Assembly: GCA_021464245.1 (NCBI GenBank)
Contig: JADCRB010000103.1
Location: 186,001-250,000, forward strand
Source: Carallia brachiata
Lineage: Eukaryota > Streptophyta > Magnoliopsida > Malpighiales > Rhizophoraceae
Length of the DNA stretch: 64,000 nucleotides
Direction of reading: 5' to 3'
Of this stretch, positions 46,287 to 58,055 are shown in pieces. The translations under genes and the position numbers were made by a program. Each line of letters begins with the position of its first letter. The first letter of the stretch is position 1. A model generated the notes under the pieces. That model searched no databases and was not told where the DNA came from. It saw only the letters and a list, made by a program, of their open reading frames with translations.

Positions 46287-47704
46287 TGGACTCAGACTAG
46301 CTACGTCGAGCTATAGACGTTAAACATAGCGCTTGTTGGGAGGCAACCCAATGTTCATTTTGTTATTTACTTAGTTTAATTTGATTGATCGTTTTAAGTT
46401 AGTTGGTTTTCTTTTCGTGTGATTGTAGGAACTTGAGAAGGAAAAGCATATTCATCGCGAAGTCATGGATTATGAGCACTTCGATTCAAGGAGAAATTCT
46501 TACGCTTTTGTTGCATTGCTATGATTTATCTGAAGTGTGGGGGTGCATGAGTAGAATAGGAATTCCCTTTTGAGTATGTATGCGGTGAATTGAATGTTTA
46601 TTTATTTATATCTATATATACTCAAAGGGGATCTGTGGTGGAAGCGTAAGGTCCCGGGCCGAAGGTGACTGACCAGGTCTGGTCATGGTCCGGTCATGGA
46701 CCGGACTAGGTCCGGTCCCTTGCTGGAAAACTAGTTGAGGGACCGTCCTGGTCCGGTCCCATTCTGTCCGTGGAGCCCCACTGGACCAGACCTGGTCCAG
46801 GTCCGGACCAGGTCCGGTCCCATTCTGACCCGAAATTAAAAAAAAAAAAAAAAAGGGGTTTTAAACCCAAAGGCCTCCCATGTTTTTCTTCTTCTTCTTC
46901 TTCTTCTTCTTCTACTCTTTTTACCCAACTCCTTCCATTCCCAAAACCTCCATCTATTCATCCTCCTTCTACTCAAATCCCACCTTTCTTTCACCAATCT
47001 TTTCTCCTATTCTCCCATCTACCAAAACCCAAGCCTCCATTATCCCTCTACTCAAGTTTCTCCCATTCTTCTTTCCTCTACCCATCTTTATTTTACGTCC
47101 ATCTAGTTTTATTTTCCCTAAGTTTTTGGTTTTTCTTCTTCTTGTGGAGAGTTCTACCTTGGTTATAAGGTTTGTACTTGCTACCCACATACTTTAGTAA
47201 AGGAACCTATGATGATGTTCTTATTTTGTGCTTCTCTTTCAATTTATTATAACTTGAATGTTGTTCATAATCCATGGGTATTTGAATTTGATGTTTGGGT
47301 GTTGTTTCTTTGGCTACAATTCATGATGGGTGTTGTTAATTCTTATCAATTTATGCTTAATTGATGCTCAATTTTGAAATTGATGATTGGGTTTTGATTA
47401 CTTGGTTGAAATCTTTGAGATTGTGATTTTTAATGGGTATATTAGGTTAATTATGCTATCTCATTGTTCGGTTTTCATGTATTATGAACCCCTCTTCCCT
47501 TCACTGCATCCCTGTTTTACTTATGAATACTTTGGTGGGTCATTGCCTTATTATGGGTTCACTTATGGCATTGTTGTTGGGCAATTTCACAATTATTGGG
47601 GTTTTTATGGACTCAAGGCTTGATTATTATTGATATCCTGAAATTTAAATGAAGTGATTATCACATGCCTTTCTTGCTTGTAGGGATTGGAGATCATAGT
47701 CATT
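46287..47704 (+). other. Athila spacer between integrase and the extra ORF
   Basis: Contains GTTGGGAGGCAACCCAA at about 46336, common just after Athila pol; a polypurine-like AAGTGTGGGGG at 46533-46543; a GC-rich cluster of GGTCCGG/CCGGACC words at 46650-46830; a CTT run near 46884-46913; and a long T-rich stretch. A possible intron runs from the GTTTGTACTT donor near 47170 to the TTGCTTGTAG acceptor near 47683, just before the next ORF. Confidence 0.55.
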
Positions 47705-48815
47705 ATGTCAACAAGAGGTCGAGTCGAGAAATCTAAGGGTGGAAGATCTCGAGGAGCAAACCAAGCTGCAGGATCATATGACACTACTCGATTTAGCTCC
47801 AAGGCTAATTTTCTGTGGTATTCTTCTCATGCTCAAAGTAAACTTATTGTGGAACGCTCTATTGCTGCCAATGTGGATGAACTTTGTCATCTACGGGATG
47901 AATTTGTGAAGCTTGGTTGGGAGTCTATATTGGATCTTCAGGGAGATTATTACCCCACTTTGGTTCGCGAGTTCTTCGCAAATATTGAGGACAAAACGAG
48001 TGATGACTTGCATAGGATTGACTCCTATGTAAAAGGGGTTCGGATTACCCTTGATCAAGACTATCTAGCTGCCCTTCTTCACCTCCGGAATGAAGGCCCC
48101 ATGTTTTCATCTACGAATAAAGCTATTATTTCTGATCCATATTATGATCCAAATAAGGGCGCAAGGGGAGTTAGGATTTGCTCGATATGTTTCTGAGGGT
48201 AAAAAGCGAAGGGTTAAAATTTTAACCAACAAGCGTGACTTGCGCAAGCGGCTCCTGATTTACTTATTTAGTTTCAATGTCATCCCTCGTGGTGGTGGCT
48301 ACAACGAGCCTTGTATAACCGACATATATTTCATGTACAAGATGTTCAAGGGCATGGATGGCATCCCAGGCATTCCCCTTGCTTCTATTATTCTACATTC
48401 TATGAGGGAGGCTGCCAAATCGACTAAAGAGCACAGGAATCTTTGTTTTCCTTTAGTCTTGACAAGGGTCTTTCGAGATTTTCAGGTGGACCTCGCTACT
48501 GAGATGATGGCTAAGACGACTGGTTCGAATGTTGTCTCTTATTCCACGATTTCTCATTTGGGATTTGCTTGCATTAATGGTGTGTGGGAATGGACGGATC
48601 CTAAGGCCAAGAAAACTGCTGTCCCCGCGGCGAATGATGACTGGGCTGATGACTTGGAGACCGAAGACGATGGAGCAGGACCGAGTCATTCACAGCCGTT
48701 GGAACGTGAGTCTGGGAATTGTTCTTCCTCGATGAGACAGATGTTTTTTACTGTGAATCAGCGCTTTGACACTCTTGAGCGCCAGGTGGAGGAACATGGA
48801 CAGTTATTGCGCTAG
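47705..48815 (+). pseudogene. Athila extra ORF, putative plant transposon protein family
   Basis: ATG at 47705 begins MSTRGRVEKSKGGRSRGANQ. The protein has LGWESILDLQGDYYPTLVRE, FFANIEDK, SYVKGVRITLD, then after a frameshift near 48160 GFARYVSEGKKRRVKIL, IPRGGGYNEPCITDIYFMYK and ASIILHSMREA, with an acidic tail and a final coiled-coil-like segment (RQMFFTVNQRFDTLERQ), stopping at 48815. This pattern is the putative plant transposon protein domain often found after integrase in Athila elements, where some relatives carry an envelope-like gene. Function unknown. No membrane segment is visible, so I do not call it an envelope protein. Confidence 0.7.
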
Positions 48816-50288
48816 ATTATGGAGACATAGGAGCACCAATTTCGTCAGCTTATGGATACTTTCGCTACTCGGCTACCTCCTCCTTGATTTTTCCCAATTC
48901 TTTCCTTCTCATTTTTATTATTGTTTGCGTTCTTTTGTTTTGTGTTGTTTTTCTTTTTCGCTGACTTAGCTTATTTAGGATCAGCTTTATCTATTTTCTA
49001 GGATTTCGGCTAGTTTATTTTTTTACTCTCTGTTTCTTCTTTGTCTCTAATTTCCTTGTCTCCTATTGTTTGTTCCTAGGTTGTTTGTTCGATGGTGGCA
49101 ACGCATATGCGTGTGGCTCTTTTCATCCACTTTATCCGGGTAGTTTCGTTCTCTTGTTGGTTTTTCTTTTAGTTATGTTTTCATCACCACATTGGGGACA
49201 ATGTTGGCTAAGTGTGGGGGAGGGGTAGTTTTTATTGTTTGGGTGAACTTTGGTGATTTTGTGCTGAATTTTTCAAAATTCAATTAAAAATTTGCTAATT
49301 CAACTTAGGATGCATGATTGGTTGATATTCACTGGAGTTTTCTTTGAGTTAAAAATCTTGGAAGTCGATGATAGAACTAGCACATGTGATTTCAATTTTC
49401 GAGCATATTTGATATTGGGCTGATCATGAGCGATTGTTAGTTGGATTGTTCTTCATTAATACATATGTTAAGAAATTATTTATGCACGAAACCCTGTTTT
49501 CAAATGATATTAGTTGTGTGGTGACTTTTATGTAATTTCTTATTAAGTTTACCTATCTGAAAGAACCAGAACTTATCTATTTAACTCTCAAGGTGAGAAA
49601 AGAATAAGGACATGCATTTGTTGAGATAATTTAAGTACTAAAAAAAAAAAACAAAAAAACAAAAAACAAAAATATAGTTCACTTTTGTTACTCTACTCCT
49701 CTGTTTTAAGTTGCTGAGTAACTGGGGGTCGACATTACAAGTGTTGATCTTCGCGTCAAAAGGTAACTTAATTTATGAGTATGCAAAGCACTTTAAATCG
49801 CTACTGTGAAGTAGTAATCGGGTACCGACACCACACGTGATGGTATTCGTGTCAAAAAGCAGACTAGCATTTAGAGAAGACTTGAAGCCTTTTAAAAAAA
49901 AAAAAAAATCAGGTCTTATTGATTCTTGACGTGTATGTCCATTATATAGAGAAAGGTGAGCTTGTGGGACTTAAAGATAGGTTTATTTAACTAGATTTTA
50001 CATAACTGTCACTATGTATTTTCTATTGATTAATAAGAGGGTTGGCACGCACTCACATTTTCTTGACTTTGTTATGTGAGGACTGATGAGATTAATGGTC
50101 GTGCATGGTTAGCAATGTATTTCATATGCTCTTTAATTGACGTTATTATGTGTTAATGAGGCATTTCTTGTCAAGATTTTGACTTAAGAGAAATTTTGGT
50201 GAATATCGACGATTTCCTCTCTTGTTTGATAGTGTGGGGTATGGAGTGATTGCTTGAGGACAAGCAATGAGTTAAGTGTGGGGGAATT
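48816..50288 (+). other. Athila 3' untranslated region
   Basis: No gene. A polypurine-like AAGTGTGGGGG recurs at 49210-49220 and again at 50274-50284, the last being the functional position before the 3' LTR. Two diverged copies of a GGGTCGAC/GGTACCGAC...CGTGTCAAAA block lie near 49725-49765 and 49820-49860. An A-rich run is near 49640-49670. Confidence 0.6.
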
Positions 50289-51347
50289 TGATAGATTCAA
50301 TATTTACATAGGTTTATGCATAATTTTTATATATATTTGGATAGTTTAACTATGTAAATATTGTAAATTGTGGCAAATTCTACTTCGGTTGCTTGTTTTA
50401 TGCTTTGTAGGACAATTGGACATAACTGAAGTATTTGACGCTTAGAAAAAGGAACCTATTGGGTTTGAAGGAGAAGAAACGAGCCGAGCACCAAAGAACC
50501 GAATCAAAAGTTTGGTTGGAAAGCTAATATGTGGTCAGTTCGGGTAGAATTTCACAGCTTTGCGCACTGCTCGGTATTTCAGCCATAACTTCCTCTACAC
50601 AAGTCGGAATTGGATGATTCTTAAGTCGAATCGAAGCTAAGAGATAGAGCTACAAGTTTTCTGTTTTGACTGACTTCGGATTCTGCCTGAAAAGGGTCGC
50701 AATTTGGGTCCGAAACTAGAGGGTCAAAACTGTCCAGGAAATTTATAAATCCTTTTCCGACTCGAATTTGGACTCTTTAGGGCTTACAATTTTATTTTTT
50801 GAGGGGACTATAAATAAAAAGTTACAGCAGATTGAGGGATTTTGGAGGCTACTCTTTTGGAAGAGAAAGACGATACAGAGAGAAGCAGAGAGACGAAAGA
50901 GGAGAAGAGCATAAGGAAGGAACACGAAGACGTCGGAAACGAGTTTTTCAATTCTTTCTCGTTTCTTCTTTCTCTTTTGAACTCTTGATGTTTATTAGTT
51001 GTTTATTTTCAGTTTTTAGTATGAGAGGCTAGAACCCTAAACTAGGGCGAAAGGGATGTAGCCTAGTTTAGGGTTGGATTATATGATTTTTGTGGATATT
51101 TAGAGTTCTCTGGATTATATTGCAATTTCATGTTGAGAACTGGAATTTGATTTATCTATTTTGCTCTTAAATATACTTTTGTGCCTGATCACCATGAAAG
51201 TAGTCATAGGATTTGTGTTGAGATCGACAGATGAGACATGAGTCGTGCACTAAATAGATAAACATATGAATTTTGAGTCAGAGATGAGATAAATTCGTAT
51301 GATGTCAATAAAAATTCTCTGTTCTTAATGAGTTGAGTCTGATTTGT
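50289..51347 (+). repeat. Athila 3' LTR, truncated
   Basis: Nearly identical to 39264-40323 but stops at GATTTGT (51347); the last ~385 bp of the LTR are missing. The next bases belong to a Tat LTR. Confidence 0.85.
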
Positions 51348-51411
51348 AATCTATATCTGTATTTTTCGAGTTTAACTATTGAGGCTTGAAACTTACGGGT
51401 CCCATTTTATA
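51344..51411 (+). repeat. Tat LTR 3' end fragment fused to the Athila LTR
   Basis: TTGTAATCTATATCTGTATT and the following TTTAACTATTGAGG, CTTACGGGTC align with 38803-38866 near the end of the third Tat LTR. The joint shares TTGT with the Athila LTR, a small microhomology. Confidence 0.75.
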
Positions 51412-52727
51412 CCTACCACATTAGATTGTCTGGTAAGTTTGGCCAACTAGTTTGAGTCTAAAACTTCTCAAAAAGATATATTACAGTCACTATAACATAT
51501 CTAAATATCATTCGCTTTCATAATAAGGGCATGCCAGTCCAAGGTCACTCATAAATCCTTTGTAAAATCACAAAATTGCCCACATTGTTTACTTTTTAAC
51601 TTATTTCTACTCATAGACAAATATATAATTTTAGAACTAAAATTTAAGATAACCTTTGTATTTATTTTCTTTCCTCCATTTCACTATTATGTAAACACGA
51701 AATGGGAAAAAGAGTAGAGAAAACTTTTTGAAAAAATTTTATTACTAACTTATCAAATTATCCAATTAATAAATCATAGATTAATGTTTAGATGGAATAC
51801 AACTGTCATTTTGAATTAAAATAATTTTCTTTCTCCTATTTTCTCATAATATTTAAATAAAATATTATACTTTTCATTCATTTTCTTTTTTACATATTTC
51901 CAATATATCCAAAAAACTAATTAAAAAATTATTTTGTTTCTCAAAACTTTCTTTCATACCCCACTGTAAATCCAAAAACACCATTAGTCCTGCAAATTAT
52001 CATCAATTATAATTTAAGGAATGATATGGACAAAATAGTGTGTTGATTTTGATCATTTCCTAATTTTAAAAAGATTCACAAAAGAGGTATAGGTGTTGAC
52101 ATCTATTTCGTTCAACTAATACCATCTAGGTCAATTATACTCAAAATTGAATTTATGAAACAATTTACATGGGGATCGATTAGTACCTGTTCCAATTATT
52201 TCTTATATTTTTTTTCTAACCATCATCTAAAGTTAAGGTTAAAACCACCCTTTGACTTACTTGTTAAGTTTAGGAATAACTTGATTCAAATTTATAGGAA
52301 AAAAAAGAACAAAAAAAGGAAAAAGAAAAGGAAAAGAGGTCCAAAGCCCAAACTAGGGAAGAACTAAAATAAACCAAAACATAGGTTTTGGACTTTGGTC
52401 CAACATTAGGCATTCCAACTTAAATAATTGTGGGCCATAAAACAGTTGAGCCTCTTTACTAGCAATCTTCATGGATATGAAGGGCTTCCATTTAGGGTTT
52501 GATCTTTTTTTTTTTTTTTTCAAAAATGCTAACTTTTATTTATACAATCCAAAGTAAAAGAGTAATAATTACATACTAGCTGAAAGTCAATTGAGAAAAG
52601 AAAACGAGAATAAATTAATAGATAAAAACAAAAACATTAACAAACAAATTAATTGAAAGAAAAATGTTACCCACAATAGGGGCACCCCACAACCCTAAAT
52701 ACATAACTCCCTGATATAGCCTACATT
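51412..52727. other. AT-rich intergenic DNA
   Basis: No gene. Contains an A-rich lysine/arginine-coding artefact at about 52290-52350 and a T-run at 52509-52522. Confidence 0.4.
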
Positions 52728-53479
52728 TAGGGATGACAATAATCTCGTCCCTATAGGGACTCTTCCAGTCTTACCCTAACGAGGGAGAAAATTAGAGAAG
52801 TTGATCGAAGATCGAGGTAAGGATCTTTGATCCCAATTTTTTGGCGGGGAAGAGGACAAGATAGTATTAGTATTTTCCATTTGCATACCCACTTTGTCCA
52901 TGCCGCATTATTTATTTATCACATTATTTATAATATCTTATATATGTAATTTTAAGGCACTACTAACCTTGTATGTCCTTTCAAGAGGACAACTATTGCA
53001 AAAGAGAATTTTAGACCCTCAATTCTTGAAGGAGCATAGAACTTGCATTTTAATTCAAGTGTTTCAATCTAATGAGTGATTGTTGGGTCAAAATTTGGAG
53101 GAGTTAATTTTAATAGAATTATTTTGGGAGCTTGTGAAATTTGATGACTCAACTTCAAAGTTTTTCCTTTAAATTTGTTTGAGTTATAATTGAACTAGAA
53201 AGAGGCAACTCTTATTAGCAGGAACAATACCAAAGGGAGAAAATCATCGTATTCTTTAGGAATTTTCTGTAGATATAGTTATTCAAACAATTTTATCATG
53301 TGAATGATAAGGACGAAGTGAGACGGAGATTTTCGATCCTCAATGGAGATGAAGATGAGACTCAAAATCTCATCCTTGCTAGGGACGAGAATGGGGAAGT
53401 GGATGAGTTTGACAATCGAAGACGGTAATCAGTTTGGATATTCTTGCCCCCGTCTCGGCCCGCCCTATTGCCATTTCTA
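52728..53479. mobile_element. non-autonomous hAT-like element (752 bp)
   Basis: Ends TAGGGATGACAAT (52728) and ATTGCCATTTCTA (53467-53479) form 13-bp imperfect inverted repeats of the TAGGGATGGCAAT type common in plant hAT-like elements. The 8-bp flanks CCTACATT (52720-52727) and CCTACATC (53480-53487) match at seven of eight, fitting the hAT target duplication. No transposase is encoded. Confidence 0.7.
52951..53263 (+). repeat. inverted-repeat arm 1 (313 bp)
   Basis: Reverse complement of 54034-54347 over its whole length with few differences, from TTTTAAGGCACTACT to the AGGAAT end. Arm 1 lies inside the hAT-like element. Confidence 0.8.
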
Positions 53480-54559
53480 CCTACATCTCTGAAAGAATTC
53501 CCATCACTTTTTAACCTCCAAGGGAAGCCTCTCCCTTACAACAATGGGGTAGATATTCCTTCATCCTTTACAGAGGCAAAGTTCCCTATGGTTATCACAA
53601 AAAAAAAAAGTCCAATAGTGGAACCTTATTGCAGAAGAAATGAGTTAGTCTAATTTTAACCAAGCCGAACAAAAAACTAACAAACCAAGAACCAAACTAA
53701 ATCATCCTGAAAGACTATAGATAGTATGGGAATCAGCTGAAGTCGAGCTACTTCTAGTATTTGCACTACTACTATTACCTAGGACAAATACATGTAGGGG
53801 CCATTAGGGCAATTGCTCCTCTAACCCCAAAAAATTAAGTTAAACTGCATTAACTTTGTAACTTTTCCTTCTCATATAGTCTTCGTTGCCCCCCTAAATT
53901 CTTTGTTGCCCTTAAACTAATTCTTGCCCCATACAGCTATCTCACAAACATGGTAGTGAGCAGCTAGGCCTAATGATTGAGATGAAATTAAAAGTACCTA
54001 TAAATTAAAAATCTTTTTCTTAAAATATAAATTATTCCTGCAAAATACGATGGTTTTCTCCCTTTGGTATTGTTTCTGTTAATACGACTTGTCTTTTTCT
54101 ACTTCAATTATAACTCAAAAAATTTTAAAAGAAAAACTTTGAAGCTGAGTCATCAAATTTCACAAGCTCAGAAAATAATTCTATTAAAATTAGTTTCTTC
54201 AAAATTTGACCCAAAAATCACTCATTAGATTGAGACACTTGAATTAAAATGCAAGTCCCATGCTCTTTCAAGAATCGAGGGTCTAAAATTCTCTTTTGCA
54301 ACAATTGTCCTCTTGAAAGGACATACAAAGTCAGTAGTGCCTTAAAAGATTTTAAGAAGTTGATTTAAAAAATCCTTCTATTGATTCTAAAAAATGACAA
54401 GAATATTAAATTATTGTTCTAATGATTGAGATGAAATTAGAAGTACCTATTTACAAAAAGGTTGTTGCCAACTAAACGAGCACAAATTTCCTCAAAAATC
54501 TTTTTCATCATTTTAATCCAGGCTGTCTTGTGAATTTTGTTATTGATTAAAGTATAGTG
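53480..54559. other. hAT-related flank with direct duplication
   Basis: Around 53780-53960 there is a GGGGCCATTAGGGCAATTGC start and repeated TTGCCC words resembling the 5' end of TTF-type hAT elements. A 31-bp direct repeat with one mismatch (TAATGATTGAGATGAAATTA at the start) lies at 53971-54001 and 54420-54450, flanking the segment that contains inverted-repeat arm 2. Confidence 0.5.
54034..54347 (-). repeat. inverted-repeat arm 2 (314 bp)
   Basis: Partner of 52951-53263, 770 bp apart and in opposite orientation. A transcript through both could form a long hairpin. Confidence 0.8.
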
Positions 54560-56215
54560 TATAAAAAGATGCTACTTTTTGTTTGTATTGTTATCTTATG
54601 AGATCTGAGATCTAATTTGAAGAGCAAGGAGGTGGTGATACATTTACTATTGAGAGATATTAAAATTGGAAAAAGAAAAGCATATTGAAAATTCATATTG
54701 GAGATCATAACAATGCTCATAATCATGTATGGAAAAATTGTGCATATCAAAGCCGCTCTCACTCAACAATTTGATCAAGTGAAATATGATTATTGAATTC
54801 ATTGGACCACAACAGTTGATGTTATTTGACTTCTCTTATGTAAAGGATTAGCTTTTCGTGGGAATGGTGAATCTAAATTTTCGAACAATAAAGGAAATTT
54901 TCTTGAGATTTTATACTTTGTAATTGCTCATAATGACATCATCGATAAAATTTTAAAGAAGACCTAAGGAAATTTGAAGTTGATAGCATATGATATTGAA
55001 AAGGATATAGTGAATATTGTGCTATTGAAACCACCAAGGTTTTTATTAATGATCTCAAAGTTTTTTTTTTTTTTTTACTATTTTGATTAATGAATCTCAT
55101 TATACATCAGTTAAAAAACAAACGGCTATTGTTTTACATTATGCTTATAAAGAAGGGCGCATAATAGAGCATTTTCTTAGTTGCTTATGTTTCTAATATT
55201 ACTACTCAATTATTAAAAGAAACTCTGGAATCTTTATTGGTGAAGTATAAGTTGACTTTTTCAAGAATTTGAGAAGAATGTTATGTTGGGACTGATAACA
55301 TGCAAGGAGAATTCAATGGACTTAAAACTTTGATCATGAAAGAAAATGAATGTACCTATTATGTTCATTATTATGCACATCAACTTTAGTTAGTACTTGT
55401 AGTGGTTGCAAAGAAGCATGTTGAAGTTGCTTTGTTTTTTAACATCAATGTCAATTTGTTGAGTGTGGTTGGCTCTTCTTCCAAATGATGAGACCTTTTG
55501 CGAGACAAATCCTATTAAGAAGGTTTTGAAGGATTGGAAAGTGGTAAAATTTCTAATGGTAATGGTTTATACCAAGAGCCCAATCTCATAAGAGTAGGAG
55601 ACACTCGATGAGACACACATTCAATTATGAGTGATGCTTACGTTATGCAAGGATGATCAAGGCACCAAACTGAACACGTTTCAGATTTGCCTCACTTTTA
55701 TGAAGATTTGTTTTATCAAGTTATTAACAGACAACTTCAAGAAATCAATGATAGGTTCACAAAGGTTAATACTGAGTTACTTCTTTGTATAGTTTGTCTA
55801 AATCTAAATGATTCTTTTGTTGCTTTAAAAAGTAAAAACTCATTAATTTGCTCAACATTGTCCATTTGAATTTTCGTCGGTTGATCTCATGAGACATGAT
55901 AACGAACTTAAAATTCATACAAATACTGAATTTTCAGATTTGAAAGAAATTGGTGACTTTTCACAAAAGTTAATCAAAACAAAGAGACATATTGTATATC
56001 CACAAATATATTTGCTTCTCAAACTGACTTTAATTTTATCAGTTGCACTAGCTAAAATTGAAAAAGGAAATGTTTTGCAATGAAGATCATAGAAAATCGA
56101 TTGTGCAATTATATGAAAAATGAATGACTTAATAATTGTATGGTAAAAATATATATAACAGTATAGAAAATGAAAAAATGATTCAAAACTTTCAAAACTT
56201 ATAAAGAACAATTGT
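54560..56215 (+). pseudogene. hAT transposase pseudogene (TTF zinc finger, DUF4371, dimerisation region)
   Basis: Read through several frames, the order matches plant TTF-type zinc-finger proteins with a C-terminal hAT dimerisation region: CLYCYL (about 54583), IGDHNNAHNH (about 54700), then GEFNGLKTLIMKENECTYYV and VVAKKHVEVALFF (about 55300-55440), QLQEINDRFTKVNTELLLC (about 55735), and NTEFSDLKEIGDFSQKLIK with KRHIVYPQIYLLLKL (55920-56030). Domesticated or active copies encode about 700-800 residues; here only fragments remain between stops and frameshifts. Downstream the dimerisation end decays by 56215. Confidence 0.75.
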
Positions 56216-57887
56216 AATATTTGTTGTCCATAATAATTAGCATTGGTTTTTAGTTTTATATCTATTTATTGTATTTTATTTTTTTAAAACTTAATTAACT
56301 CCATAAAAAAATTTCTAGATCTGTCACTTATTACTGCCTAGTACACTTTCATCACATCAACAACCACGACTATCTCCTAAAGTGAGCAAAACACTTGGCC
56401 ACTCATTGACATCAAGCAACTCATCAGTGATCAAATAAACATTAGGCAGCTTACAGAATCCAAACATTACTTCAAATAGAGATGCCACCCCATTCATATA
56501 TTCTCATGCTTTTAATAGTCAAATATCTAAGCTTTGACTAGAGGTGCTCAATAACTAATAATTATTTTATCGTTCATTATTTTTTTCTTCAATAATTGAA
56601 AAGGTATTGCATATGAAAAAAGTCTAGGGTACCCTGCACCGATTAATTAATTTTTTTTATTTTTTTTTAAATTGGCGTTTGGATTTGCACAATTTTTAGT
56701 GAGGTCAATGACCCTTCTTGAACAACATAAAGTTTTCTATGTGACCCTCTAACAGAACTATATGTTATTACCTCTCCTTTCTCTTCTTGTACTTAAAAAA
56801 AACTTATTTTTTAATGAATTTAGGTACGTTTAGTCGAATCCTATATATAATATATTGACTCCCACAAGCGAATAATTAAGGTTGACCCTAATTCTCTTTT
56901 ATAGTGTCTTCCTTCTATGGCTAAGTTTATGTTGCATTGATTTTCTTGTCATGGTGTTCAACTTTCTAGTGGTTTCTTGATTCATGAAACACATATGAAT
57001 CATAATATTGCATCTTCTCATAAAGAATTTTTAGTTGACCCCTACCTAGTGGTGCTCTTGTTAGCCAAGCAAAAGAAACCTAAACCCAAATTAAGAGTTA
57101 GTTAAAGTATGCACCAAAAAATAAGAAAAGTGACATGGTATTATTATATTAGAGGTAGTTTTCATTGTTGGGAGGAGACAAACAAATACCTCTGAAGCAT
57201 GCTACAAAGAACCAAAAAGGATGTCCTGCGACATCTTTCTAATGAAGTTATATAACATGCATAATTGGCCGCGGTTAGACTCCTGAGAATGTACGTTTAA
57301 ACCAGCCTCCCTTTCCATGATATCATCAACTAATTAAGTTGTTGGATGATCTTAGGTTGGCTTTTTGCATGATTGAGAGAAACATGTTGGGTGAAGTTCA
57401 TTAGATCCAGGTTATTAGCATATAATAAAGAGCACCACTATGTCACTTACTTTTAACGGTATAAGTGGACACGTAATACATCTAACAACATCTAATAATT
57501 CATCTTTCTTTTTGTTTTTTTATTTTAAATTCAACCATGAAAGGCTTATATCAATACATGCGCATACGTAACCTAATAAGATTGTTCTCTCGAGGATTCC
57601 CCTATAACAAATGGTGATAAATAATGAGGCTTTTGGGTATCATACAAAATGAAAATGAAGTGACTTATCATTTATGTTAAGTTTTGTGATTATGTGATAC
57701 CAATTTCAAATCGACAATCTAAACAAAAGAATTTTCTATTTCTTTCTTGTTTTTGAGCACTGAAAGCGTTGCTTTTTGATTAAGATTCTTTTAAGCAATT
57801 GTCTATATCTCATGCAGCTGTCAATGTCGTTTGATGTGCTCTCTCAACAACTGCCATTTTAGAGTCTTGCGTTATTATCACGTTAGT
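56216..57887. other. AT-rich intergenic DNA
   Basis: No gene recognised on either strand. TCTGTCACTTA near 56321 could be the eroded right end of the hAT element. Confidence 0.4.
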
Positions 57888-58055
57888 AAAAGCATTTTAT
57901 GTATGAACCAGTTGGTACTGATCAATTAGTTGCCAGACAATATGTCTAACTGGAAGGCAGAATTCAAATCCCGCCTCTTACAATCTCCCTCCCCCATATG
58001 TATTATGGTGTTATGACCTTCCTTCAAGACAAAGAAAAAAAAAAAGCATTATATG
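57888..58055 (+). mobile_element. tRNA-derived SINE with target duplications
   Basis: The body 57902-58041 (140 bp) starts with an A-box-like GAACCAGTTGGTACT near 57905 and has a B-box-like ATTCAAATCCC near 57962, as in tRNA-derived SINEs, and it ends in an A-rich tail (about 58030-58041). Both flanks carry the same 14-mer with one mismatch: AAAAGCATTTTATG (57888-57901) and AAAAGCATTATATG (58042-58055). SINE family not named. Confidence 0.65.

Larger units (their letters stand above)
39264..51347 (+). mobile_element. Athila-type Ty3/gypsy element, 12 kb
   Basis: A 5' LTR (39264-40708) and a truncated 3' LTR (50289-51347) flank gag, protease, RT, RNase H, integrase and an extra ORF, the usual Athila order. 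The primer-binding site TGGCGCCGTTGCCGGGGA at 40715 is the tRNA-Asp type typical of Athila. The polypurine tract AAGTGTGGGGGAATT precedes the 3' LTR. It sits inside a Tat gag; the left flank is CCAAT, and the right flank was lost with the end of the 3' LTR. The LTRs are nearly identical over the shared ~1.06 kb, so insertion was fairly recent, yet all frames carry a few indels or stops. Confidence 0.88.

Noticed and set aside
46770..47197. Overlapping plus-strand ORFs rich in Ser, Phe and Pro
   Set aside because: Caused by CTT and T-rich runs in the Athila spacer; the frames are not conserved in character and have no domain.
47705..48815. Envelope gene of the Athila element
   Set aside because: Position fits, but no signal peptide, membrane segment or furin-like site is visible; the sequence fits a plant transposon protein domain instead.
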